A stretch of DNA of 64,000 nt from positions 4,112,001-4,176,000 of the forward strand of contig NZ_CP031167.1 in the NCBI RefSeq assembly GCF_004346925.1, read 5' to 3'. Source of the stretch: Stenotrophomonas sp. ASS1. Lineage in GTDB: Bacteria; Pseudomonadota; Gammaproteobacteria; Xanthomonadales; Xanthomonadaceae. Both the position numbers and the translations under genes were made by a program. Under the pieces are notes generated by a model that was not told the DNA's origin, did no database searches, and saw nothing but the letters and a program-made list of their open reading frames with translations. This document shows, piece by piece, positions 48,750 to 58,692 of the stretch. Position 1 is the stretch's first letter. Every line of letters begins with the position of its first letter.

Positions 48750-49178
48750 TTAGATATCCAGAACCTGCGGCTGCTGTGCGGCGTGCGGATGCTCAGTGCC
48801 GGCGTAGACCTTGAGCTTGCGGTACATCTGGCGACCCAGCGGGCCCTTCGGCAGCATGCCCTTCACGGCGATCTCGATCACGCGCTCCGGGTGGCGCTCC
48901 AGCGCCTGTGCCAGGGATTCGGTCTTCAGGTTGCCGATGTAACCGGTGAAACGGTGATACATCTTGTCCTGCAGCTTCTTGCCGGTGACGGCAATCTTTT
49001 CTGCATTGATGACGACCAGGTAGTCGCCGGTATCAACGTGCGGGGTGTAGACCGGCTTGTGCTTGCCACGCAGACGGCGGGCCAGCTCGGTGGCGAGACG
49101 GCCCAGGGTCTTGCCCTCGGCGTCGACGAGGTACCAGTCGCGCTGGACGGTCTCGTTCTTGGCAGTGAAAGTGCTCAT
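48750..49178 (-). CDS. rplM: 50S ribosomal protein L13
   Basis: A 142-residue L13, an early-assembly protein of the large subunit. Typical segments are [35 protein letters not shown] and [17 protein letters not shown]. It is the first gene of the rplM-rpsI operon, with a promoter about 90-120 bp upstream of the ATG at 49178. Confidence 0.98.
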   Translation of the reverse strand: MSTFTAKNETVQRDWYLVDAEGKTLGRLATELARRLRGKHKPVYTPHVDTGDYLVVINAEKIAVTGKKLQDKMYHRFTGYIGNLKTESLAQALERHPERVIEIAVKGMLPKGPLGRQMYRKLKVYAGTEHPHAAQQPQVLDI

Positions 49179-49269
49179 GAAGAACTCTAGGTTAGGTCGG
49201 GCTCATTGCGGCGAAAGGCTCGCCGGAACTCTGCCACGCGTTGTGAAAAGGTGAAGCGTAAGAGGCGGG

Positions 49270-49298
49270 ATTGTACGCAGGTCAGCCCCCCGTTGCAA
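49270..49298 (-). promoter_or_regulatory. sigma70-type promoter of rplM-rpsI
   Basis: On the minus strand TTGCAA (49293-49298), a 17-bp spacer and TACAAT (49270-49275) form a near-consensus promoter, giving a leader of about 85 nt before the rplM ATG. Confidence 0.8.
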
Positions 49299-49375
49299 GC
49301 CGTCCCTTGACCGGGTTGGCAGGGGGACGGGGTCGGGCGAGAATCGCGGGGTCTTCCGCCCCACCGTGTACCGCC

Positions 49376-50020
49376 ATGACCGTGCTCCGCCAGATCACCC
49401 CGCTGGACCACCTGCTGACCGAGGCGCAGCGCGCCCTGGACACGGTGTTCGGCAACCCGCCGGCGGCCCGCCCCTATCCGGCTGCGGGCACCGACGAGCC
49501 GGGCATGGACAGCACCGAACGCCGCCACGCGGCCGGCCTGATGCGGATCAACCACGTCGGCGAGGTCTGCGCACAGGGCCTGTACTTCGGCCAGGCGGCC
49601 GTGGCCCGCGACCCGGCCACGCGTGAACACCTGCTGGAAGCGGCCCAGGAAGAAACCGACCACCTGGCCTGGTGCGCCACCCGCCTGGGCGAACTGGACA
49701 GCCGTCCGAGCCTGTTCAACCCGCTCTGGTACGCCGGCAGCTACACCATCGGCACCCTGGCCGGGCTGCGCGGCGACGGCTGGAACCTGGGCTTCGTGGT
49801 CGAGACCGAGCGCCAGGTGGAAGCCCATCTGGACGAGCACCTGGTCGACCTGCCGGCCGGCGACCTGCGCAGCCGCGCGGTCATCGCCGTGATGAAGGAA
49901 GACGAGGCCCGCCATGCGGACCACGCCGAGCAGGCCGGCGCACGCCGCCTGCCGTTCCCGATCCCGGGCGCGATGGCGCTGGCTTCCAAGGTCATGAAGA
50001 CCATCGCCTACCGCATTTGA
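49376..50020 (+). CDS. coq7: 2-polyprenyl-3-methyl-6-methoxy-1,4-benzoquinone hydroxylase Coq7
   Basis: A 214-residue di-iron carboxylate hydroxylase of ubiquinone synthesis. Ligand motifs are in order: [27 protein letters not shown], and later [14 protein letters not shown] and KEDEARHAD. It performs the last ring hydroxylation before final methylation. The N-terminal 60 residues are extended, as in bacterial Coq7. The ATG at 49376 was chosen because the reading frame upstream has no ribosome-binding site. It is divergent from rplM. Confidence 0.94.
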   Translation: MTVLRQITPLDHLLTEAQRALDTVFGNPPAARPYPAAGTDEPGMDSTERRHAAGLMRINHVGEVCAQGLYFGQAAVARDPATREHLLEAAQEETDHLAWCATRLGELDSRPSLFNPLWYAGSYTIGTLAGLRGDGWNLGFVVETERQVEAHLDEHLVDLPAGDLRSRAVIAVMKEDEARHADHAEQAGARRLPFPIPGAMALASKVMKTIAYRI

Positions 50021-50028
50021 CCGGGGCG

Positions 50029-50097
50029 CCCCACCAACGGTGGGGGCCTACCCAAGGGCACGGTGGGCCCGACGGTGGGGCCCGACCGTTGGTCGGG
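50029..50097. repeat. GC-rich palindromes between coq7 and the SMR gene
   Basis: CCCCACCAACGGTGGGG (from about 50029) and CCCGACCGTTGGTCGGG (50081-50097), with a partial unit between. They resemble, but are not identical to, the GTGCGGACC palindromes and lie between two convergent genes. Confidence 0.65.
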
Positions 50098-50102
50098 CCG
50101 CC

Positions 50103-50423
50103 TTAATTGGGCGAGACCAGCTTCAGGCCGATCACGCCGGCCACGATCAGGCCCACGCAGGCCAGGCGTGCCGGCGATGCGCTGTCGTTGAACAGGTAGA
50201 TGCCCAGCACCGCCACGCCCATGGCGCCGATACCGGTCCAGATCGCGTAGGCGGTACCGACCGGGATGCTCTTCATCGCCTGGCTCATCAGGTACAGGCT
50301 GATCAGCGCGGACACGACCGTGGCAGCGGTGGGAAGGGGTTTGCTGAAGCCTTCGGAGTACTTCATTCCGAGGGCGAAACCGATCTCGAACAGGCCGGCC
50401 AGCAGCAGGTAGATCCAGGGCAT
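50103..50423 (-). CDS. sugE: SMR-family exporter (SugE/Gdx guanidinium type)
   Basis: A 106-residue, four-helix small multidrug resistance protein. The essential Glu is at residue 13 (LAGLFEIGFALGMKYSEGF) and the segment MKSIPVGTAYAIWTGIGAMG matches SugE/Gdx, which exports guanidinium in exchange for protons, better than EmrE. The ATG at 50423 is preceded by AAGGAG. The leader contains several hairpins between speD and this gene, including a strong terminator-like stem 28 bp upstream of the start codon. Confidence 0.9.
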   Translation of the reverse strand: MPWIYLLLAGLFEIGFALGMKYSEGFSKPLPTAATVVSALISLYLMSQAMKSIPVGTAYAIWTGIGAMGVAVLGIYLFNDSASPARLACVGLIVAGVIGLKLVSPN

Positions 50424-50450
50424 GGGTGGGGGCTCCTTACCTTTTTTGAG

Positions 50451-50487
50451 AAAAACGAAACGGCCCGGTGTTTTCACACCGGGCCGT
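50451..50487 (-). terminator. terminator-like hairpin between speD and sugE
   Basis: CGGCCCGGTG/CACCGGGCCG stem followed on the minus strand by TTTCGTTTTT. It can end the speD transcript or act as an attenuator in the sugE leader. A second hairpin GGCGGG-ACGA-CCCGCC lies further upstream at about 50541-50556. Confidence 0.85.
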
Positions 50488-50591
50488 GGGTCGGTACATC
50501 ACCGTGGAACTGTAACGCGTGCGGGGCACTGGTTCCACGGGGCGGGTCGTCCCGCCTGGGCGGCGATGCCTGCGGGCATCGCACATGGGGC

Positions 50592-51386
50592 TTACTCGGA
50601 CAGGTTCCGGCCGTGGAACAGCTCCTCGATCTCGCGCTTGAGCAGCGCTTCGATCTTCATGCGTTCCTTGAACGACAGGTTCTTGGCCTTTTCCTCGAAC
50701 AGGTACTGGTCCAGGTCGAAGTCCTTCAGGTGCATCTTCGTGTGGAAGATGTTTTCCTGGTAGACGTTGACGTCGAACATCTCGTAACGCGACTTGATGT
50801 TCTTGGCCAGGAAGTTCTGGATCGAGTTGATCTTGTGATCGATGTAGTGCTTCTTGCCCTTCACATCGCGGGTGAAGCCACGGACGCGGTAGTCCATGAT
50901 CACGATGTCCGACTCGAGGCTTTCGATCAGGTAGTTCAACGCCTTCAACGGCGAAATGACGCCGCAGGTGGCCACGTCGATGTCGGCGCGGAAGGTGGCG
51001 ATACCTTCCTGCGGGTGCGTTTCCGGATAGGTGTGCACGGTGATGTGCGACTTGTCCATGTGCGCGACCACGGCATCGGAGATCAGCTCCTTGCCGGCCT
51101 GCTTCTTGTCGATCACCGGTTCTTCGGAGATCAGGATGGTCACCGAGGCACCCTGCGGATCGTAGTCCTGGCGGGCCACGTTCAGGATGTTGGCGCCGAT
51201 GATCTCGGCGACATCGGTCAAGATTTGAGTCAGCCTGTCGGCGTTGTACTCTTCATCGATGTATTCAATGTAACGCTGACGCTCCTCTTCGGTGCGCGCG
51301 TAACACACGTCATAGATGTTGAAGCTCAGCGCCTTGGTGAGGTTGTTGAAACCCTGCAGCCTCAGGCGAGGCAACGGCTTGACCAC
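50592..51386 (-). CDS. speD: S-adenosylmethionine decarboxylase proenzyme
   Basis: A 264-residue SpeD of the enterobacterial (class 1A) type. The proenzyme cleaves itself at the Lys-Ser bond in [14 protein letters not shown], turning the serine into the pyruvoyl cofactor. It supplies decarboxylated SAM for spermidine synthesis. The GTG at 51386 has AGGAA nine bases upstream. It is divergent from clp, and this speD-clp pairing is characteristic of Xanthomonadaceae. Confidence 0.96.
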   Translation of the reverse strand: MVKPLPRLRLQGFNNLTKALSFNIYDVCYARTEEERQRYIEYIDEEYNADRLTQILTDVAEIIGANILNVARQDYDPQGASVTILISEEPVIDKKQAGKELISDAVVAHMDKSHITVHTYPETHPQEGIATFRADIDVATCGVISPLKALNYLIESLESDIVIMDYRVRGFTRDVKGKKHYIDHKINSIQNFLAKNIKSRYEMFDVNVYQENIFHTKMHLKDFDLDQYLFEEKAKNLSFKERMKIEALLKREIEELFHGRNLSE

Positions 51387-51535
51387 GGCGGTCGATTCCT
51401 GTGTAAGAAGGGAAAGGGGGAATTATGGGGCAAACTGTCCCCGGGGGGAACGTGAAGAGCGCTCACATCTGGCACACTGTTTGCCCTTAACAATTGCGCT
51501 GGTTAAGCTCCGCTATCGACCCCGTGAATCCGTTC

Positions 51536-52225
51536 ATGCGCAGAGGGAGCGCTCCTATCGTGTCAACCGTGCGCCTAGCTAGCAGTCCACTGGCCCTGGA
51601 TATCGCCACAATCGATCGTTTCCTGGCGCACAGCCACAGGCGGCGATACCCCACCCGTACCGACGTCTTCCGACCCGGTGACCCGGCGGGAACCCTGTAT
51701 TACGTCATCAGCGGCTCGGTTTCGATCATGGCCGAGGAAGATGACGATCGCGAGCTGGTGCTGGGCTACTTCGGTGCCGGCGAGTTCGTCGGCGAGATGG
51801 GCCTGTTCGTTGAATCGGACCGCCGCGAGGTGATCCTGAGGACCCGTACCGCCTGCGAGCTGGCCGAAATCAGCTACGAGCGCCTGCACCAGCTGTTCCT
51901 CGGCCCGCTGTCGGCCGATGCCCCGCGCCTGCTGTACGCGCTGGGCCAGCAGATCTCCAAGCGCCTGCTCGACACCAGCCGCAAGGCCAGCCGCCTGGCA
52001 TTCCTGGACGTTACCGACCGGATCGTGCGCACCCTGCACGACCTGGCGCAGGAGCCGGAGGCGATGAGCCATCCGCAGGGCAGCCAGCTGCGCGTCTCGC
52101 GCCAGGAACTGGCCCGCCTGGTCGGCTGCTCGCGCGAAATGGCCGGTCGCGTGCTGAAGAAGCTGCAGACCGATGGCCTGTTGCACGCCCGCGGCAAGAC
52201 CGTGGTGCTGTACGGCACCCGTTGA
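51536..52225 (+). CDS. clp: CRP-like global regulator Clp
   Basis: A 229-residue CRP-family regulator. The N-terminal cyclic-nucleotide fold has RRYPTRTDVFRPGDPAGTLYYVISGSVS, then GEFVGEMGLFVESDRREV; the C-terminal helix-turn-helix has SRQELARLVGCSREMAGRVL. The sequence is close to X. campestris Clp, which regulates virulence and biofilm genes and is antagonised by c-di-GMP rather than activated by cAMP. The ATG at 51536 gives the family length; a GTG at 51560 with a GGGAG site is a serious alternative that would shorten it by eight residues. Confidence 0.94.
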   Translation: MRRGSAPIVSTVRLASSPLALDIATIDRFLAHSHRRRYPTRTDVFRPGDPAGTLYYVISGSVSIMAEEDDDRELVLGYFGAGEFVGEMGLFVESDRREVILRTRTACELAEISYERLHQLFLGPLSADAPRLLYALGQQISKRLLDTSRKASRLAFLDVTDRIVRTLHDLAQEPEAMSHPQGSQLRVSRQELARLVGCSREMAGRVLKKLQTDGLLHARGKTVVLYGTR

Positions 52226-52243
52226 TCGTTGAGCACCCGGTGG

Positions 52244-52263
52244 GTGCGGACCTTGGTCCGCAC
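52244..52263. repeat. GTGCGGACC-type palindrome
   Basis: GTGCGGACCTTGGTCCGCAC between clp and the permease gene, 18 bases after the clp stop. Confidence 0.8.
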
Positions 52264-52287
52264 TCTTTCACGCGCTAGGCTCGGTGC

Positions 52288-53049
52288 ATGGAACTGAGCA
52301 GCGCATTCTGGTGGTTCATCCTCATTGGCCTGGGCGCCCAGCTGGTGGACGGCGCGCTGGGCATGGCGTTCGGCCTGGTGTCGTCGTCGGTGATGCTGGC
52401 CATGGGCATTCCGCCCGCGCAGGCCAGTGCAGCCATCCACACCGCCGAGGTGTTCACTACTGGCGCCTCCGGCGTGTCGCATCTGGTCGCCGGCAATGTC
52501 GATAAGCGCCTGTTCCTGCGCCTGGCGCTGCCCGGCGCCGTGGGCGGCGCCGTGGGTGCCTACGGCCTGACCCAGCTGCCCGGCGAGGTGATCCGCCCGC
52601 TCATCTACCTGTACCTGCTGGTGCTGGCCATCATCATCCTGGCCCGTGCCGCCGGCCGCCTGATGCCCAAGGGCGAGGTCAAGCGGGTGCCCGTGCTGGG
52701 CTTCGTGGCCGGCTTCCTGGATGCCAGCGGCGGGGGCGGCTGGGGGCCGGTGGCCACCTCCACCCTGCTGGCCCGCGGCGGCCAGGCACGCACCACCATC
52801 GGCACGGTGAACGCGGCCGAGTTTGTGGTCACCCTGACAGTTTCAGCAACGTTCCTGCTGTCGATGGGGCTGCATCACCTGCAGATCGTGGCCGGCCTGC
52901 TGATCGGCGGCATGATGGCCGCGCCGGTGGCCGCACTGCTGGTGAAGCGCCTGAAGGAGCGCTGGGTGCTGGTGGCCGTGGGCGTGCTGGTGCTGGGCAT
53001 CAGCCTGTTCCAGATCGGGCATGCGCTGACCGGGTATCTGGCGCGCTGA
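52288..53049 (+). CDS. TauE/SafE family sulfite/sulfonate-type permease
   Basis: A 253-residue inner-membrane protein with about eight spans. Two repeats typical of the family start with VDGALGMAFGLVSSSVMLAMGIPPAQASAAIHTAEV and GFLDASGGGGWGPVATSTLLARGG. TauE/SafE proteins export or import small organic anions such as sulfite or sulfoacetate; the substrate here is not determinable. It stands alone behind clp. Confidence 0.88.
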   Translation: MELSSAFWWFILIGLGAQLVDGALGMAFGLVSSSVMLAMGIPPAQASAAIHTAEVFTTGASGVSHLVAGNVDKRLFLRLALPGAVGGAVGAYGLTQLPGEVIRPLIYLYLLVLAIIILARAAGRLMPKGEVKRVPVLGFVAGFLDASGGGGWGPVATSTLLARGGQARTTIGTVNAAEFVVTLTVSATFLLSMGLHHLQIVAGLLIGGMMAAPVAALLVKRLKERWVLVAVGVLVLGISLFQIGHALTGYLAR

Positions 53050-53073
53050 CTGCTCACCGGGCGCAGGACCATT

Positions 53074-53132
53074 TGCCGGCCAGCGGCCGGCACTACCGGG
53101 ACGGAGAAGGGTAGTGCCGGCCGCTGGCCGGC
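53074..53132. repeat. SMAG/REP dimer, outward orientation
   Basis: Two GTAGTGCCGGCC palindromes with their GTAG heads pointing towards each other (CACTAC at 53091, GTAGTG at 53111), the reverse of the usual order in this window. It lies between convergent genes. Confidence 0.88.
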
Positions 53133-53155
53133 AGATCCGTCACCGTGCGGCGAGG

Positions 53156-53872
53156 TCAGGCCTTGTCGCCGCCGCGGTCCACGCAGCCCCAGTTGAGGAT
53201 GCGGGTGCCGGCCGGCAGCACGCGGCGGAAGAAGTCCACCCTGCCCGGCTTCGGGTTCACCACCACCGGCGCCTTGGCGGCCAGCAGCAGCGGCAGGTCG
53301 GCGGTGCTGTCGGAGTAGGCGATATCGATGTCGCCGTAGCCGCGCTCGCGCAGCATGCGCATCTTCTCTTCGTTGTGGCAGTGGCGGGTCGGGCCGACGC
53401 CACCCAGCCGTGGGCCGACCTCGGTGCCGATCACCGGTACGTCCTGGTGGGCGACGAAGGCCAGGATCGCGCGTGCCAGCTCTGGTGGCGCGCCCGTGGC
53501 AACCACCACGCGGTCACCCTTGGCCCGGTGCGCTGCGAACACCTCCAGCGCCTGTGGCAGCAGCTTGGCGCGCATCTGCGCCTCGTTGCGCAGCACATAG
53601 GCGTCGATCACCTTGTTGAAATCGCGCGCACGGTGCAGGCCGAAGCTGCCGATCCACACATAGACCGAAATGCCGGTACGGCGGGTCGGCAGCAGCGCCA
53701 CCATCGGCCCGGCGATCGGCGTGACCAGCAGCGCCGCCAGCATGCGCAGCGGGTTGCGCTTGATCAGCGAAGCGAACAGGTGAGTACCTGAATCGCCATC
53801 GTAGAGGGTGTGGTCGAAATCGAAGACCACCAGCGGCGCATCGTCGCGCGGCGTCGGATAATGCGTTTTCAT
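53156..53872 (-). CDS. HAD-IB family phosphatase at the end of the trp cluster
   Basis: A 238-residue haloacid dehalogenase-like hydrolase. The nucleophile motif is [11 protein letters not shown], the second motif [11 protein letters not shown], and the metal motif [11 protein letters not shown], of the phosphoserine phosphatase-like IB group. The substrate is unknown. The gene's start overlaps the trpC stop by four bases (ATGA), so it is translated with the trp genes; whether it serves tryptophan metabolism or merely shares the transcript is unclear. No signal peptide is present. Confidence 0.85.
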   Translation of the reverse strand: MKTHYPTPRDDAPLVVFDFDHTLYDGDSGTHLFASLIKRNPLRMLAALLVTPIAGPMVALLPTRRTGISVYVWIGSFGLHRARDFNKVIDAYVLRNEAQMRAKLLPQALEVFAAHRAKGDRVVVATGAPPELARAILAFVAHQDVPVIGTEVGPRLGGVGPTRHCHNEEKMRMLRERGYGDIDIAYSDSTADLPLLLAAKAPVVVNPKPGRVDFFRRVLPAGTRILNWGCVDRGGDKA

Positions 53873-54663
53873 GCCGCGAAGAATAGCTGACGCAGGCCCT
53901 CGCCCGGCTCTTCCACGCGCATGAAGGCTTCGCCCACCAGGAACGAGTGGATGCCGGCATCGCGCATCAGCGCCACGTCCTGCGGACCGAGGATGCCGCT
54001 CTCGGTGACCAGCAGGCGATCGCGCGGCACCGCCTTCTGCATGTCCAGCGTGGTCTGCAGCGACACCTCGAAGGTGCGCAGGTTGCGGTTGTTGATGCCG
54101 ATCATCGGTGCCGGTACCTGCAGCGCACGCTCCAGCTCGTCGATGTCGTGCACTTCCACCAGTACGTCCATGCCCAGCGACATCGCCAGTTCGGACAGCG
54201 TGGCCAACTGCGTGTCGTCCAGCGCAGCGACGATCAGCAGGATGCAGTCGGCGCCCAGCACGCGCGCCTCGTACACCTGGTAGGCGTCGATCACGAAGTC
54301 CTTGCGCAGCACCGGCAGCGTGCAGGCCTCACGGGCCTGCTGCAGGTAGGCATCGGCACCCTGGAAGAAGTCCACATCGGTCAGCACCGACAGGCAGCTG
54401 GCGCCGCCGAACTCATAGCTGACGGCGATGTCGGCCGGGCGGAAATCCGGGCGGATCACACCCTTGGACGGGCTGGCCTTCTTCACCTCGGCGATCACCG
54501 CCGGATCGCCGTTGGCCACTGCCGCCTGCAGCGCGCGCACGAAGCCACGTACCGGCGGGGCGCTGGCCACGGCGGCCTGCAGGTCCTCGAGGGGACGCTG
54601 GGCACGGCGCTGGGCCACTTCTTTGGCCTTGCGGGCCAGGATCGTCTGCAGGATGTCGCTCAT
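53869..54663 (-). CDS. trpC: indole-3-glycerol-phosphate synthase
   Basis: A 264-residue TIM barrel that closes the ring of carboxyphenylaminodeoxyribulose phosphate. Conserved parts include [38 protein letters not shown], and [12 protein letters not shown] with TESGI. It is a stand-alone TrpC, not fused with TrpF. The ATG at 54663 lacks a clear ribosome-binding site. It lies 74 bp downstream of trpD. Confidence 0.96.
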   Translation of the reverse strand: MSDILQTILARKAKEVAQRRAQRPLEDLQAAVASAPPVRGFVRALQAAVANGDPAVIAEVKKASPSKGVIRPDFRPADIAVSYEFGGASCLSVLTDVDFFQGADAYLQQAREACTLPVLRKDFVIDAYQVYEARVLGADCILLIVAALDDTQLATLSELAMSLGMDVLVEVHDIDELERALQVPAPMIGINNRNLRTFEVSLQTTLDMQKAVPRDRLLVTESGILGPQDVALMRDAGIHSFLVGEAFMRVEEPGEGLRQLFFAA

Positions 54664-54737
54664 CGTCGTCGATTCAGTGCGGGGGCGGTGAGGACGGCCA
54701 TTATCGGCCATCAAGAGGGTCAGGCTGAACCGCGCGC

Positions 54738-55769
54738 TCAGGCAACCAGCGCGCGGGTGGTCTCTACATACTGCTGCAGGCGCTGGCGGGCGCTGCCGTT
54801 GGCGATGGCGGCACGGGCGCGGGCCAGGCCGTCGCCGATGTCGCTGGCCACACCGGCCACGTACAGCGCGGCGCCTGCGTTCAGGGCCACGATGTCCAGC
54901 GCCGGGCCGGGGGTGTTGTCCAGCACCGCACGCAGCATGGCAATGGACTGCTCCGGGCCGTCCACGCGCAGGTTGCGGCTGGCCGACATCGCGATGCCGA
55001 AGTCCTCCGGGTGAATCTCGTACTCGCGCACCTTGCCGTCGCGCAGCTCGCCGACCAGGGTGCCGGCGCCCAGCGAGATCTCGTCCATGTTGTCGCGGCC
55101 CCAGACCACCATGGCGCGCTCGGTGCCCAGCTCGCGCAGCACCCGCGCCTGGATACCCACTAAATCGGGGTGAAACACGCCCATCAGCACCGACGGTGCG
55201 CTGGCCGGGTTGGTCAGCGGGCCAAGGATGTTGAAGATGGTACGCACACCCATCTCGCGGCGGACCGGCGCGACCACCTTCATCGACGGGTGATGGATCG
55301 GCGCGAACATGAAACCGATGCCGGTCTGTTCGATGGCCGCGGCGACCTGCGCCGGCTGCAGCTCGATGGCCGCACCCAGCGCTTCGACTGCATCGGCGCT
55401 GCCGGACTTGGACGACACGCTGCGGTTGCCATGCTTGGCCACGCGCGCACCGGCCGCAGCGGCGACGAACATCGCGCAGGTGGAGATGTTGAAGGTGTGC
55501 GAGCCATCGCCACCGGTGCCGACGATGTCGACCAGGTGGGCGGTATCGGCCACCGGCACCGCCAGCGCGAATTCGCGCATCACCGTGGCCGCAGCGGCAA
55601 TCTCGTCGATGGTTTCCTTCTTCACCCGCAGGCCGGTGAGGATGGCGGCGGTCATCATCGGCGAGACGTCGCCGCGCATGATCTGCCGCATCAGGTCGAC
55701 CATTTCGTCGAAGAAGATTTCGCGGTGCTCGATGGTGCGTTGCAGGGCTTCCTGGGGGGAGAAGCTCAT
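54738..55769 (-). CDS. trpD: anthranilate phosphoribosyltransferase
   Basis: A 343-residue enzyme joining anthranilate to PRPP. The PRPP site is [15 protein letters not shown], the anthranilate-binding [21 protein letters not shown] follows, and DEISLGAGT lies in the C-terminal domain. The ATG at 55769 has a GGAG site upstream and follows the trpG stop after 16 bp. Confidence 0.97.
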   Translation of the reverse strand: MSFSPQEALQRTIEHREIFFDEMVDLMRQIMRGDVSPMMTAAILTGLRVKKETIDEIAAAATVMREFALAVPVADTAHLVDIVGTGGDGSHTFNISTCAMFVAAAAGARVAKHGNRSVSSKSGSADAVEALGAAIELQPAQVAAAIEQTGIGFMFAPIHHPSMKVVAPVRREMGVRTIFNILGPLTNPASAPSVLMGVFHPDLVGIQARVLRELGTERAMVVWGRDNMDEISLGAGTLVGELRDGKVREYEIHPEDFGIAMSASRNLRVDGPEQSIAMLRAVLDNTPGPALDIVALNAGAALYVAGVASDIGDGLARARAAIANGSARQRLQQYVETTRALVA

Positions 55770-55785
55770 GGGAATGCTCCTGGGA

Positions 55786-56373
55786 TCAGGCGGCCGGACG
55801 CTGCAGGAAATTGCGCAGCAGGGCATGGCCGTGTTCGGTGAGGATGGATTCGGGATGGAACTGCACGCCTTCCACCGGGAACTGGCGGTGGCGCAGGCCC
55901 ATGATCTCTTCGATCGAGCCGTCGTCGTTCTCGGTCCAGGCGGTCACTTCCAGCACATCGGGCAGGCTGTTCTTGTCCACCACCAGCGAGTGGTAGCGGG
56001 TGGCCTGGTAACGGTCCGGCAGGCCGGCGAACACGCCCTTGCCTTGATGGCGGATCGGCGAGGTCTTGCCATGCATGATGTTGCCGGCGCGGATGACCGT
56101 ACCGCCGTAGACCTGGCCGATGCCCTGGTGGCCCAGGCACACGCCGAGGATCGGCGTGGTCGGGCCCAGGCGCTGGATCAGCTCCAGCGACACGCCCGCT
56201 TCGTTGGGCGTGCACGGGCCGGGCGAGATGACGATGCGTTCGGGCTTCTGCGCGGCGATCTCGTCCACGCTCATCGCATCGTTGCGCACCACCTTCACCT
56301 CGGCGCCCAGCGTCTGCAGGTACTGCACGAGGTTGTAGGTGAAGCTGTCGTAGTTGTCGATCATCCACAACAT
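55786..56373 (-). CDS. trpG: anthranilate synthase glutamine amidotransferase subunit
   Basis: A 195-residue class-I amidotransferase that supplies ammonia to TrpE. The catalytic cysteine is in [12 protein letters not shown], the oxyanion motif is [11 protein letters not shown], and the His-Glu pair is in VQFHPES. It ends before trpD with a 16-bp gap. A dual role with folate (PabA) is possible, as in many bacteria. The SIMPL gene separates it from trpE. Confidence 0.95.
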   Translation of the reverse strand: MLWMIDNYDSFTYNLVQYLQTLGAEVKVVRNDAMSVDEIAAQKPERIVISPGPCTPNEAGVSLELIQRLGPTTPILGVCLGHQGIGQVYGGTVIRAGNIMHGKTSPIRHQGKGVFAGLPDRYQATRYHSLVVDKNSLPDVLEVTAWTENDDGSIEEIMGLRHRQFPVEGVQFHPESILTEHGHALLRNFLQRPAA

Positions 56374-56375
56374 GG

Positions 56376-57149
56376 TCAGGTTCCGTCGCTTATCAGGAAA
56401 ATGGCGTACACGTTTTCGGTGTAGGTGATGGGGCCGGCTTCGATGGACTCGGTGGACCGTGGTGCAGGGACGCCCTGCACGGGCGCCTGCGGGGACGGCG
56501 GAGCGGACGCCACGAGCGAGGCATCACCGTCCGGCCAGCTGCCTGCCTGCACGCCGTAGGCGAAGTTCGGCGCGACGTCGGAGATGCTGTAAAGACCGGT
56601 GATACGCGCGCCGTAGGCGCTCGCCAGATTGCGCGCGGACTCCCTAGTCTGCGCGGCAGCTTCGCCCTTCAACTGTGCGCGCAGGGCGCGTTCGTCCGCA
56701 TAGCCGGGCCGCATGCCACTGATCTGCAGTTCATCGCTCGCATTGACAGCGCGCAGGAAGCCCTGCAGGTCCGCCGTACTGGCAAAGCTGCCCTTCAGCT
56801 GGCGGCTGACCTGGGTCCCCACGTACTCCTGCTTGCCACCCGCATAGCGATGCTCCGGCCGGATCGTCAGGTTGTCGGCCCGCACGCTGCCGGACACCGC
56901 GTGATTACCCTTGAAAGCAGCCAGCACAGCTTGCACGTTGTTCTGGACGCGGGCGCGCGCGCTCTCGACCTCGGCGTCGGTGGACTTCACCAGCAGATCG
57001 ACCGAGAAGCGGTCCGGCATCACCGTGCGGGTGCCCTGCCCCTTCACCAGCAGATGCGGCTGCGAGGGAATGGTGTTGGCCTGCGCCCATGCAGACGGGG
57101 CCATCGTGGCCAGCAGCGACGACCACAGCAATGCGCTCAGCAGCTTCAT
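56376..57149 (-). CDS. exported SIMPL (DUF541) domain protein within the trp cluster
   Basis: A 257-residue protein with a signal peptide ending near SAWAQ (about residue 22) and a SIMPL/DUF541 domain: [36 protein letters not shown] in order, then the typical [21 protein letters not shown]. The family forms oligomeric periplasmic or outer-envelope assemblies of unclear function. The ATG at 57149 has AAGGAG six bases upstream, and the stop is two bases from the trpG start, so it is cotranscribed with the trp genes despite acting outside the cytoplasm. Confidence 0.87.
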   Translation of the reverse strand: MKLLSALLWSSLLATMAPSAWAQANTIPSQPHLLVKGQGTRTVMPDRFSVDLLVKSTDAEVESARARVQNNVQAVLAAFKGNHAVSGSVRADNLTIRPEHRYAGGKQEYVGTQVSRQLKGSFASTADLQGFLRAVNASDELQISGMRPGYADERALRAQLKGEAAAQTRESARNLASAYGARITGLYSISDVAPNFAYGVQAGSWPDGDASLVASAPPSPQAPVQGVPAPRSTESIEAGPITYTENVYAIFLISDGT

Positions 57150-57216
57150 GCGGTACTCCTTGTCTTGAACGGGAACAGCGGAAGATGCCGCGGCGCAGGC
57201 CACGGCACGGGAAGGC

Positions 57217-58692
57217 TTACAGGCCCTTGGCAGCCTGGGCAACGGCGCGGAACAGCGCGCGCCCCTTGTTCATCGTCTCGTCCCATTCCTTGTCCGGGTC
57301 CGAGTCGTAGACGATGCCGGCGCCGGCCTGCACGTACAGGCGGCCGTCCTTGATGACGGCGGTACGGATGGCGATGGCGGTATCGGCATCGCCGTGCCAG
57401 CCGATGTAGCCGATGCTGCCGGCGTAGACATTGCGCTTGATCGGTTCCAGCTCGCGGATCACTTCCAGCGCGCGGATCTTCGGCGCACCGCTGACCGTGC
57501 CGGCCGGGAACGTGGCGCGCAGCACGTCGGCGTAGCTCAGGCCCGGCTGCAGCTGCCCGGTCACTTCGCTGACGATGTGCATGACGTGGCTGTAGCGTTC
57601 GATCACGAACTGCTCGCCCACTTCCACGGTGCCGGCCTTGGACACGCGACCGGCATCGTTGCGGCCGAGGTCGATCAGCATCAGGTGCTCGGCGCGTTCC
57701 TTGGGATCTGCCAGCAGCTCGGCTTCCAGTGCCAGATCCTGCTCGACGGTGGCGCCGCGCGGACGCGTGCCGGCGATCGGGCGCACGGTGACTTCGCCAT
57801 CCTGCAAACGCACCAGGATTTCCGGCGAGGAACCGACCACCTGCAGGTCGCCGACATCAAGGAAATACATGTAGGGCGACGGGTTCAGTGCACGCAGCGC
57901 ACGGTACACATCCACCGGGCGCGCTTTGAACGGCACGCTCAGGCGCTGGCTCAGCACCACCTGGAAGATGTCGCCGGCACGGATGTATTCCTTGCTGCGC
58001 TGGACCGCATCGACGAAGCCTTCGCGGGTGAACCCGGAGACGAAATCGGACTCGTCCAGCACGTCGCTGTTGAGCGGTGCGGGATAGCCGGCCCCCGGTG
58101 CGCGCAGCTTGGCGGTCAGTGCATCCAGGCGCGCCTGGGCCTGCTCGAAGGCACCCTCGACACGCGGGTCGGCATGCACGATCAGGTACAGCCGGCCCTT
58201 GAGGTTGTCGAACACCGCCAGCTCGTTGGAGTCCAGCAGCAGGATGTCCGGCGTGCCCAGCTCGTCGCGGCCGGCCGGTGGAGCCAGGCGCGGTTCGATG
58301 TAGCCGATGCACTCGAAACCGAACCAGCCGACCAGGCCGCCGGTGAAGCCCGGCAGGCCTTCAAGCTTGGGCACCGAGTGGGCGCTGCGCAGCGCCTCGA
58401 CTTCGGCGAACGGGTCGGCCACCTCGCGGGTGTCCACCACCTGGCCGTCCTCGCGCACGGTCAGCGTGTGGCCATGGAAGGCATACACGCGGCGCGCCGG
58501 CAGGCCGATGATCGAGTAACGACCAAAGCGCTCGCCGCCTTCGACGGATTCAAACAGGTAGGTATTGGGGCCGTCGGCGAGCTTCAGATAGACCGAAAGC
58601 GGCGTGTCCAGGTCGGACAGCACTTCACGGACGACGGGAATATGGGTGTGGCCTTCAGCGGCCTGCTGCAGAAACTGAGCGTGCGAGTTCAA
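57217..58692 (-). CDS. trpE: anthranilate synthase component I
   Basis: A 491-residue enzyme that converts chorismate to anthranilate. The tryptophan-feedback region has YLFESVEGGERFGRYSIIG, and the chorismate-binding domain has IRAGDIFQVVLSQR, PIAGTRPRGAT, and DLGRNDAGRVSKAGTV. The start is TTG at 58692 with an AAGGA site eight bases upstream; no better ATG is in frame. The 5' region has no tryptophan-rich leader peptide, so attenuation of the E. coli kind is not evident. Confidence 0.96.
   Translation of the reverse strand: MNSHAQFLQQAAEGHTHIPVVREVLSDLDTPLSVYLKLADGPNTYLFESVEGGERFGRYSIIGLPARRVYAFHGHTLTVREDGQVVDTREVADPFAEVEALRSAHSVPKLEGLPGFTGGLVGWFGFECIGYIEPRLAPPAGRDELGTPDILLLDSNELAVFDNLKGRLYLIVHADPRVEGAFEQAQARLDALTAKLRAPGAGYPAPLNSDVLDESDFVSGFTREGFVDAVQRSKEYIRAGDIFQVVLSQRLSVPFKARPVDVYRALRALNPSPYMYFLDVGDLQVVGSSPEILVRLQDGEVTVRPIAGTRPRGATVEQDLALEAELLADPKERAEHLMLIDLGRNDAGRVSKAGTVEVGEQFVIERYSHVMHIVSEVTGQLQPGLSYADVLRATFPAGTVSGAPKIRALEVIRELEPIKRNVYAGSIGYIGWHGDADTAIAIRTAVIKDGRLYVQAGAGIVYDSDPDKEWDETMNKGRALFRAVAQAAKGL

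Noticed and set aside
50541..50556. Guanidine-II (mini-ykkC) riboswitch before sugE
   Set aside because: Only one hairpin has an ACGR loop; the family needs two. Kept as an unexplained leader instead.
51449..51470. Clp/CRP operator in the speD-clp gap (CGTGA ... TCACA)
   Set aside because: The half-sites are separated by seven bases rather than six and the left half is imperfect, so it does not meet the TGTGA-N6-TCACA consensus.
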